Source: Sweltsa coloradensis (taxonomy: Eukaryota > Arthropoda > Insecta > Plecoptera > Chloroperlidae). From it: a stretch of DNA of 64,000 bases. Both the position numbers and the translations under genes were made by a program. How positions within the stretch are numbered: position 1 is the stretch's first letter; each line of letters starts with the position of its first letter. The stretch lies in NCBI GenBank assembly GCA_024449915.1, contig JAMZAV010004545.1, positions 51,458 through 115,457 on the forward strand, given 5' to 3'. The notes beneath the pieces are model-generated. The model was not told the DNA's origin. It was given only the letters and a program-made list of their open reading frames with translations, and searched no databases. This document shows, one piece after another, positions 56,671 through 64,000 of the stretch.

Positions 56671-56992
56671 ATTCCAATGTGGGGGGCTAGCCATTAACTT
56701 AGCCCCCCCACATTGACTTTGCAATTGCTCCCAAACGTGACCAGCTCAAAACGACTTATCTACGGCACATTTCAGCACAAAACGAGCACATTTCGTGGAC
56801 AAGTTTTCATTTGGAAATTCCAATGTGGGGGGGCTAGCCATTAACTTGGCCCCCCACATTGACTTTGCAATTGCCCCCAAACGTGACCTGCTCAAAACGA
56901 TTTATCTACGGCACATTTCAGCACAAAAACGAGCACAATTCGTGGACAAGTTTTCATTTGGAAATTCCAATGTGGGGGGGCCAAGTTAATGG
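56671..56992. mobile_element. Two head-to-tail MITE copies with CCATTAACTTGGCCCCCC ends
   Basis: Units 56,691-56,837 and 56,838-56,992 each run CCATTAACTT.GCCCCCC, CACATTGACTTTGCAATTGC, CGTGACC.GCTCAAAACGA, ACGGCACATTTCAGC, GAGCACA.TTCGTGGACAAG and ATTCCAATGTGGGGGGG. The second ends GGCCAAGTTAATGG. A partial end precedes them at 56,671. The orientation is inverted relative to 50,605-50,761. Confidence 0.8.
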
Positions 56993-57043
56993 ACAGGTAA
57001 GGTTGATTTATCCACAGGTCTTTGGGACCAGAAATTACAAAAT

Positions 57044-57117
57044 CTTTCCCGACCAGGGGATTGAACCCACGTCTCCCACATTTCGGCTGTAAAGACGCCT
57101 TAGCCAACTAGACTAGG
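57044..57117 (-). mobile_element. tRNA-like SINE head or tRNA pseudogene
   Basis: The minus strand reads CTAGTCTAGTTGGCTAAGG (A box), then GACGTGGGTTCAATCCCC (B box), with TTTCCC/GGGAAA able to pair at the ends. The anticodon loop lacks U33 and the T-stem is poorly paired, so it is not a functional tRNA. It overlaps the start of the inverted-repeat element at 57,113. Confidence 0.5.
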
Positions 57118-57344
57118 GAAACGCCAAAGTCGTTGTTAGACGAGTGAGTAAGTCATGTGTTGAGTTCCCGGGAACATTTTTTTAAGTTTAGTTGGTATAA
57201 TGGCGCGTCAACTGTAAGGCTATAATGCGCCACTCTAGCCTATGATAGAGGGAGGCCTAAGGTAGGGGGAATAAAAGGAATGTTACCGGGTACTCAACAC
57301 ATGGCTCACTCACTCGTTTAACAACGACTTTGGCGTTTTCCTAG
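57113..57344. mobile_element. 232 bp inverted-repeat element with CTAGGAAAACGCC ends
   Basis: 57,113-57,172 and 57,285-57,344 are inverted repeats of about 60 bp, starting CTAGG.AAACGCCAAAGTCG and running through ACGAGTGAGT and ATGTGTTGAGT. The middle part is about 110 bp. Its ends resemble the GCGTTTTCCTAG termini of families 1 and 2 elsewhere in the window. No clear target duplication is seen. Confidence 0.65.
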
Positions 57345-57670
57345 TTTATATAAGTGGGTGAGTTCTCCAGTGTACAATAAAAAGAGAGAACTGTTCAAAA
57401 TATGTTTATATAGGATCACAATGTAGACCTGCGTATCGCAGACAACCATCTCTATAATTTGGCATTGTACTAATCCTTGTCGCACCCGCCACTGGTTAAT
57501 ACATAGCTTAAGTCAACGAAAGCCATACCACTAATTTGTATGATATGTTTGTATTTTACTTTAAAGAAACATGACTTTAACGTTTGGAATGGAACGTATA
57601 GCGTAAACTTGGAATCACATGTACAATTTTACAATAAATATTATTTATTATAAGCATTCCTAACATAACA
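57345..57670. other. Interval before the LINE
   Basis: No recognised feature. The expected N-terminal part of the LINE endonuclease is not found here. Confidence 0.4.
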
Positions 57671-59685
57671 ATGATTTTTACAGCAGTTTATAAAGCTCCA
57701 CACGTAAAGTTAGAAGAATTTTCAGATTGTTTTGATAGTTTAGTAAATAATTTAAAATTGAAAGCTAATGAATTGTTTTTTCTAGGTGATTCCAACATTG
57801 ATTTGAGTAAGAAGACATTACCAGTAAATAATTTCAAATTTCTCACTAGATCACATGGATTGGTACAATTGGTTACTAGGGTTAATAATAGGTCAGCTAC
57901 TTTAACTGATCAGGTTTATGCAAATCACAATGAAAATATTATTCAGTAAGGTATTATAAGTGTAGGATTAAGTGATCATGAATTAATTTATTGTGTTCGT
58001 AAGATCAATAAGCAAAAATTAATTCCTAAATTTGTAAATACTAGAAATTATAAGAATGTTGATTGGAAGCAAGTAGATGAAGATATCTAAAGTGGCCCCA
58101 TTAACCAAATTGGTATGGCGGTAAGTGCAGATGATAAATTAGAAATGTTTGTTAAAGCAGTCGTAGAACCTCTAAATGAGCATGCACACCCCTTGAAATT
58201 AAGAGTTAAAGGTAAGCCAGCCCCATGGTTAACAGCAGAGATTGGAAATCCATGCATAGGAGAGACCACTTGCGCAAAGAATTCAGAATTTTTAGAAGGC
58301 ATTCAACGTGGGAGGAATACAAGGAAGTAAGAAATAAGGTAAATAATCAGATTCGTTTTTCTAAGCGTGAGAATTTTAAGTCTTCTTTTGATAATGATAT
58401 TCTTCAAAATCTTTATGGTCAGTTTATAATAAGATGACAGGTAACAAAGAGAAAAAAGAATGTAGCATAGCCTCATTGACAGAGAATGGGGTATCCTACA
58501 CGTCTCATCCAGACATTGCTGTTTGTTACAAAAAGTTTTGTTGTGAACGATGTAGATTTTTCCAGTGAAATTGGTAAGTTTAAAGATTTAAATAGAAGAG
58601 AAGCAGAGGATCCCCCGCATACAAATGTAACTAACGAAGAAGTCATTTCAGCAATTAAACGCCTTAAAATTAGAAGGTCCGCAACAATTCAAGAGATTCC
58701 ATGCATAGTATTTAAGAAATGCGCATCAATAGTCGGATTATTAGCGTATCAAATTTTCCCCATTTCTTTCTTGTAGGTGATTTCCCAACACAGCTGAAAT
58801 TGGCAAGGGTAACGCCTATTTAGGCCTATGGGTAAAGGTAAAAAGAGTGATAGGAATTCTTATCGACCTATATCAACTCTTCCAATTGTAGGGAAAATTA
58901 CTGAAAATATTTTGCACATGAGGTTATTACATGAAGTGGATGCATCTGAAGGTTTAAGTGAAATCCAGCATGGTTTCAGGAAAGGTAGGTCAACGCAAAG
59001 TGACCTTCTAGCATTTACAGATTTTATCTATAAAGGGATTGATAAACGTAATGGTAAGGTTGGAGCTGTCTTTGTTGATCTTAGGAAGGCATTTGATTCA
59101 GTACCCTTTTTACCTCTTTTAATAAAATAAAAACCAGGTATAACGTAAGTCCTTATTTGTTATCAATTTTGGCGGATTATTTTTTAAATAGAAAAATGTT
59201 TTTAGATCTTGCAAAATATAGTTCAAAAGTATTTAATATATTTTGTGGAGTACCCCAAGGATCAATATTAGGACCCCTGATATTTATTCTTTATATATAT
59301 GATATATCTACTATAATGGGAGGCATCAATTATATCTTATATGCTGATGACTTGGTCTTTTATTTAGAAGGTGTGGATGTCGAAGAGATCGTAAGACGTC
59401 TTCAAGAAGTTCTAAAGAGGATGGATGATTGGTTTAAAACTCAAGAACTTGATATTAATTATAGCAAAACAAATTTTATGATTTTTCATAAGGCTAATGA
59501 TAGAAGCATGAATGATATTCATTTGACGTTAAATTGTAATGGTAAATTAATTTCTAGAGTGTATGAATTTAAATATCTTGGAGTTTTCTTAGATTGTAAT
59601 TTAAATTTTAAGAAACATTATGAATATGTGTGTAATAAAGTATCATCAGTAATTGGAACTATAAGTAGAATGAAGAGGTTTCCCA
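57671..59685 (+). pseudogene. Non-LTR retrotransposon ORF2: endonuclease end plus reverse transcriptase, frameshifted and truncated at both ends
   Basis: The first frame (57,671 on) has FFLGDSNIDL and, after an in-frame TAA, GLSDHELIYCV, the SDH-type C-terminal motif of an APE-like endonuclease. A linker follows (KPAPWLTAEI, then FRRHSTWEEYKEVRNKVN after a shift). RT motifs come next: SYRPISTLPIVGKI (58,858), a GFRKGRST block, VFVDLRKAFDSV (about 59,071; palm motif with the first catalytic Asp), then in another frame GVPQGSILGPLIF (59,248) and YADD (59,340-59,351). Such proteins nick DNA and copy element RNA by target-primed reverse transcription. At least two stops and three frameshifts are present. 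The sequence stops at about 59,685, just after the FKYLGVFLD block, where CCGGCAC repeats begin. The motif set fits a Jockey-like or related clade, which cannot be settled here. Confidence 0.85.
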
Positions 59686-60420
59686 GCAAACATGCATGTT
59701 GCGGCCGGCAGCCGGGCCGGTGCCGGCACTGCCGGCCACTGCCGGCCACCGGGCGAGCAGTGCCGGCTTGGTGCCAAATTAGTGCCGGCCACTGCCGGCC
59801 AATTAAGATGGTTTTGGCCAGCATCAATTTGGTACCAAATTGGTACCAATTCTCAAAAATTGAAAATGTGATTTCTGCCCAATTATTACACAACATTAAC
59901 ACATGTGGTTATAGTGTTAGTAAATTATATCATTCCATTGACCTTTTTTTTGTATTTATTAAACTTGAAGAGTAAAAATTGGCCGGAACCAAGCTGGCAC
60001 CGGCCCGGCACTGGCCCGGCACCGGCCCGGCACCGGCCCCGGCACCGGCCCGGCACCGGCCCGGCACCGGCCCGGCACCGGCCCGGCACTTGCTCATTAA
60101 CTATTAATAGATACGGCCCAATAAGATTTTTTGGTATTACTACAATTCGTGATAGTGTGAGTAAATGATATGATCCTATAATAACGTTGTTGTCGTATTT
60201 ATTAGGCATTAAAAGTTTCATTTGTTTGGCTTCAAGCCGGCACCGGCCCGCCACCAATCCGGCACCGGTCCAATAACAAAAAATACGGCCCAATAATTGT
60301 GTTTGGTATTACTATAATACGATTCTAAAAACGTTTTTTTAGCATATTTATTAGGCTTCAAAAGTATAAGTTGGCCGGCACCTAGCCGGCACCAGCCCGG
60401 CACCGGCCTATTTATTACTT
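59686..60420. repeat. CCGGCAC-rich tandem repeat region
   Basis: 59,695-59,810 and 60,000-60,088 are dense runs of GCCGGCACTGCC and CCGGCACCGGCC. Around them a unit of about 144 bp recurs: TATTTATTAGGC, TTGGCCGGCACC, GGCCCAATAAT.GTGTTTGGTA. Starts are near 59,951, 60,197 and 60,341. The GC-rich core has expanded only in the first unit. Surrounding DNA is AT-rich, so base composition changes sharply. Confidence 0.8.
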
Positions 60421-60683
60421 ATAAAGGGCCCAATAATAGTGTTTGGTACCAGACTGATGGTGTTTTCAGATGAGAGCACTAAGCCAGCAAAGCCACTGTT
60501 ATCAATGTGATTAGGGTATACCCATAAAAAAATAGTTGGGTGTTTTTTTTCCGTTATTTTTTACCTTTTCCTTTTTTTCTTGGCTTTCAATGTTATTTGT
60601 TCTTTGTTACAGCTCATACTGTATACTCACAGCCCTTAAAGAGTATAAATGTTTATTTTATAATAAAGCAATTCCATTGGCAT
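60421..60683. other. Interval without recognised feature
   Basis: T-rich tract at 60,543-60,580; nothing coding. Confidence 0.4.
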
Positions 60684-62337
60684 CAGGGGCGTAACTAGGG
60701 TACTAATATTACCCGGGTAAGATGCGGTGGAAGGGACTTCAAGGTAAGTAGCAGGGGGGCTTGGGGGCAAGCCCCCCAACTACAGCGCCGCAGGCGATTT
60801 TTTGAAAATTTGGGTTTTAGAGTGATTTCTGAGCGTTCAGATAAATTACCGGACTGAATGCAAAAGTGAAATAATTTCGTTTATGTAGTGCAAAAAACAG
60901 AAAACACCCAAATCTTCGATGTCAGTAGAGGGTTCTGGGACAAACAAATAGTCAGTCTTTTTACTTACCAAATAATTAACAAATCGTTAAAATCAAACCT
61001 TGAAAAATAATTTTTAATTTTTAACAACTTTAGTAGGCGAAGATTAATATTTCATCTAGGATAAGTTATAGTTTAACTTTAATTTATTGTTATTATCAAA
61101 ACAAACTAAACGTATACTTTGATTGAAAATATTTAAAAATAATTTAAAGTACTTACAAATAAATACACATATTGCTATAAGGTAGGCCTACAAGATAAGC
61201 CATGCTTGCCTTGAACACTCAAAAATGTTGTTGATGAAAAAAATGTATAGTTATAGTGATGATGAATTAAAATGCATGGTCTGACTTACGTTCTGATGAC
61301 GTTCTGAGTCTGATTTAGTTAGTTAGTTATTAGGGTTTAAGGGCACACAACACTTAGGTTATTAGTGGGTGTGTGTGTGTGTGATGTGATGTGTGTGATG
61401 TGTTTTAGAGTGTGTGAATTAGGAATAAACGTAGGAACACATGTAGATTCAAACGAGATTTCCGGTTTGTTTGCGATTTCTCATTGTTCTTGTACTTTTG
61501 TTGTCCTATCTTGAGTTTCATCGTGGCGATTATTTTGAGACTGTAGTAAACTTTGCACATGATTTTTTAATAACAAATGAGTCTAGAAAACTTTGAGTTT
61601 TTTGTCTATTCATGTTTATCTTTTATGTACTATAAAAAAGTGGACACAAATCACACATTAACATATTAACAAAAACCGAAAAGCGCAAAAAAGTCGTAGG
61701 ACCTACTTGTTTTAATCACTATATTGTTTAGTTTGTAGCACTCGTGATTGTACGTAACCTTACTAATGGGAAAAAACTGCGCTAACAACCACAATTAAAA
61801 TTGAACATCCACAAACTGTAGTATTTCAATACGTAGCCATGAGCCCACACACGTAAAGTATTTCACAAAACAGTCACTTAATTCACATACGTGAAACAAA
61901 TAATTCGATATGAAACACTCACTGTTGAACATCTACATAATGTAGCTAGACTTCCGACACTGTTAAGGTCAAGACAAGACTGAAACGAAGCGAAAATGAG
62001 CAAAATAACGGTCGTCAACCCCATATTGTCAAGTGAGTGTCTGTATTTCCAGGAATCGAGCTTGTTGAGATGAATGGCATGCACTGACCATTGACCAATC
62101 TACCCCCTCCTCCCCGCCCCATGACACCTGCACACCACGTGCGATCCTATATTACCTCCAGACACCAACCCTTCGCTTTTGAGTTGTCGAGAACAAACAA
62201 AAAAGACCTCGTTGATTTTTGCGACATTTTTGTGGTTGGTCCTGGTGAAAAAATGTAATCATTGTATTGTAGGCTAGTGACTTAGGGAATTTTTACCGGG
62301 TATTTACCCGGGTTACCGATGCCTAGTTACGCCGGTG
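60684..62337. mobile_element. Non-autonomous hAT-like element (1.65 kb)
   Basis: The left end CAGGGGCGTAACTAGGGTA and right end CCGATGCCTAGTTACGCCGGTG are imperfect inverted repeats. The homology continues inward through ACCCGGGTAA. The flanks are ATTGGCAT (60,676-60,683) and ATTGCAT (62,338-62,344), an 8 bp target duplication with one base lost. No transposase ORF is present. The interior includes a perfect 10 bp hairpin (60,754-60,777) and a GT microsatellite (61,365-61,418). Confidence 0.8.
61365..61418. repeat. GT microsatellite
   Basis: GTGTGTGT interrupted by GATGTGATG. Confidence 0.85.
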
Positions 62338-62344
62338 ATTGCAT

Positions 62345-63229
62345 ATTATTATAATATAATTATCTACATTTTAATCTAATATGTAGGCCTAATGTATATC
62401 TTTCAATCACAACTCTCAAACACTCATTTGAATAACCCTTTAATTTCTTCTAATCCAATGGGATTACATAAAATACACTAGTCAAATGGCGCATTTAAAA
62501 ATTCAACTGTAATTCATGAGCTTCCCTATTTTAGATTTCAATTGAATATACTTTGTATTTTTACAAAAATAATGACATATTTATTAAACACAAGTTTTAA
62601 AAGTAGAATGATAGATTTTTAGTTATCCAAAATTAATGCAACACCTGAACTGACGGCTACACAGTTTGGTTTTCGTTTGGCTACCAAACCAAACAAAGTG
62701 AATGTGAAACTCGACTGACCGTTGAAGAAGTAAAAAGGTAGGTACGTAAAACAAACCGTAACAAATAGTAGGGCAAGGCCTAGGCTTATTTTATACATTT
62801 TTGCATGCCATGGAGGTTAGCTTGGTCACACAAGCAGCAAGGCTAGGGCTAGGCCTATGAGTGAATAAAATCATTGACCGTTAACCCTACTTTCGCAGGA
62901 TAATCCCTAGCATTTTAGGCCTAGGCCTAGGCCCTCCTTTTGTGTAATATCAATTTGCCCTACGGCGTAGGGCCTAGCCTACTTATTATTATAATTATGA
63001 ACGAGATCACATGGGCCCTATTCTTTAGGCTGAGCTAGCCTAGGCCTGGCTAGGCCCTAGCCCTAATTGTTGGGCTAAGTAGGCCCTAGTGATAGCTAGG
63101 CCTAGCCTAGCCGATCCTACTTTCACATTAGTCTGTGCCTTGTTTGCTGGTAGGGCTAGGTCTGATCTGATCTAGGCCTAGTAATGTATCGTTAAAATAT
63201 TTTGATAGGGCTAGAATCAGTTGGCTTAA
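62345..63229. other. Non-coding flank rich in TAGGCCTA
   Basis: From 62,770 on, GGCCTAGGCC/TAGGCCTA words are dense (for example 62,915-62,935, 63,030-63,120). No gene is seen. Confidence 0.6.
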
Positions 63230-63566
63230 GCGCCTGTCAGACGATCGAGAAAATCGCGCGAGCCAACTCGCGCGAGTAACTCTCTGGGAGTAGGCCTACA
63301 CTTGTTAACATGGAACTCACCGCCTCCCCGTCAGACGGTGAGCCAGCGAGCGCGAGCTCGCGCTCGCCACGAAAAATGTCCAGCTTGTTCAACTTCCTAG
63401 CGAGTCGAGGTAGCGAGAGCCAACAGAACCCACTACCATAACACGTGACCAGTGAACACCAATAGGTGGCGTTGTTGTTACCTTCATTGTCTGTCGTGTG
63501 ACAAGGATGGTAATAAACTCGCGCGAGCCAACTCGCGCAATTTTCTCAATCGTGTGACGGCCGTCG
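63230..63566. mobile_element. MITE with about 45 bp inverted repeats containing sub-terminal palindromes
   Basis: The left end GCGCCTGTCAGACGATCGAG and, inverted, the right end ACGGCCGTCACACGATTGAG are followed on both sides by AAAAT.GCGCGAG and a CGCGCGAG-CCAA-CTCGCGCG hairpin. The interior also holds a GAGCGCGAGCTCGCGCTC palindrome (63,352-63,369). The element is about 337 bp, with no ORF and no sure target duplication. Confidence 0.75.
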
Positions 63567-63697
63567 GCCGCTTTAGGCCTAGGCCTATAGGGCTAAAACA
63601 GGGTAGGCCCTAGGCCTAGGGTACGTTTCAAATAATATTGTAGCCCTAGACTAATGGGTAGGCCTACTTCTGTACTTGGCGGGTCCCAACTTTTATA

Positions 63698-63791
63698 CAC
63701 TTACGGAAAGGATTTTGGGTGCGCTCTTTTAGAAAATATCCTAGAACTAGGCCTAGCGCGGCGCACTGTAGCCAGCGGAAAGTTCGGCTAA
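63698..63791 (+). repeat. Dispersed repeat, partner of 1,973-2,060
   Basis: Same core (GCGCGGCGCACTGTAGCC, AGCGGAAAGTTCGGCTAA), with a TAGGCCTA-like AGGCCTA gained between CTAGAACT and GCGCGG. Confidence 0.7.
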
Positions 63792-64000
63792 GGCCGCGTT
63801 CCCACAAATTGGTTTAGTTATAAGGGGATAGGAAATACGTGTTAAATTGTTAACGTTTTTGTCCTAAGGGAAAATTTTTATAACAAAAACCATAATTCTT
63901 ATGAGGACCAATCAGACGTTTTGTTATTTATACGACGACCAATGAAAATAGTAATTCCTTATGACAGGTTCCCACTGTTTTTAAAATCGTAAAAAAATTT
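63792..64000. mobile_element. Start of an element running off the window
   Basis: GGCCGCGTTCCCACAAATTGG looks like a DNA-transposon end. ACCAATCAGACG and ACCAATGAAA, with inverted ATTCCTTAT/ATAAGG words, suggest a MITE-like interior. The other end is outside the window. Confidence 0.35.

Noticed and set aside
57044..57117. Functional tRNA on the minus strand
   Set aside because: Anticodon loop lacks U33, the T-stem pairs poorly, and no T-run terminator is seen in place; better a SINE head.
59157..59975. Reading the whole 272-residue ORF as one protein
   Set aside because: Only the part up to about 59,685 is reverse transcriptase; the rest is translated CCGGCAC repeat and flank.

Overview
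The window looks like a non-model invertebrate nuclear genome, most likely an arthropod and possibly a crustacean. The evidence is the zinc-finger exons, which resemble the alternative 3' exons of the arthropod longitudinals lacking (lola) BTB/zinc-finger gene. Other clues are abundant AAT microsatellites, very frequent TAGGCCTA palindromes at both window ends, hAT, MITE, LINE, SINE and LTR elements, and the lack of any long intact ORF. The species cannot be fixed from sequence alone. Single-base indels are everywhere, breaking every recognisable coding segment and separating repeat copies. They suggest either extensive decay or an assembly from low-accuracy long reads.

Layout. 1-4,060 is non-coding and TAGGCCTA-rich. 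4,060-4,500 is a minus-strand LINE 3' relic. 4,545-16,227 (copy A) and 16,271-27,573 (copy B) are a direct tandem duplication of about 11.5 kb. Each copy carries a hAT element, CCTAGT-ended repeats, a SINE, two minisatellite families and, at its right end, one zinc-finger terminal exon. 27,571-28,395 is a reversed copy of one repeat. 28,396-33,260 is a second duplicated block with two decayed zinc-finger exons. 33,978-34,480 is a multi-finger exon. 36,640-48,130 is the partner of the second block. It is split by about 7 kb of inserted DNA that includes a 5.6 kb LTR retrotransposon, and it ends in two more zinc-finger exons.

48,561-50,180 is an array of nine 167-168 bp repeats, each headed by the 5' part of a tRNA-Thr gene and followed by one complete tRNA-Thr(AGT). 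50,600-57,350 is a field of C/G-run MITEs, SINEs and an inverted-repeat element. 57,671-59,685 is a frameshifted LINE endonuclease/reverse transcriptase, cut off by CCGGCAC-rich tandem repeats. 60,684-62,337 is a non-autonomous hAT-like element with a near-perfect 8 bp target duplication. The rest is TAGGCCTA-rich DNA with a 0.34 kb MITE.

How it fits together. Seven zinc-finger exon candidates, all on the plus strand and several with a splice acceptor and a shared 3' flank, look like the 3' part of one lola-like locus. In such loci a common BTB exon (not in this window) is spliced to alternative finger exons. Segmental duplication and later repeat insertion appear to have multiplied them.
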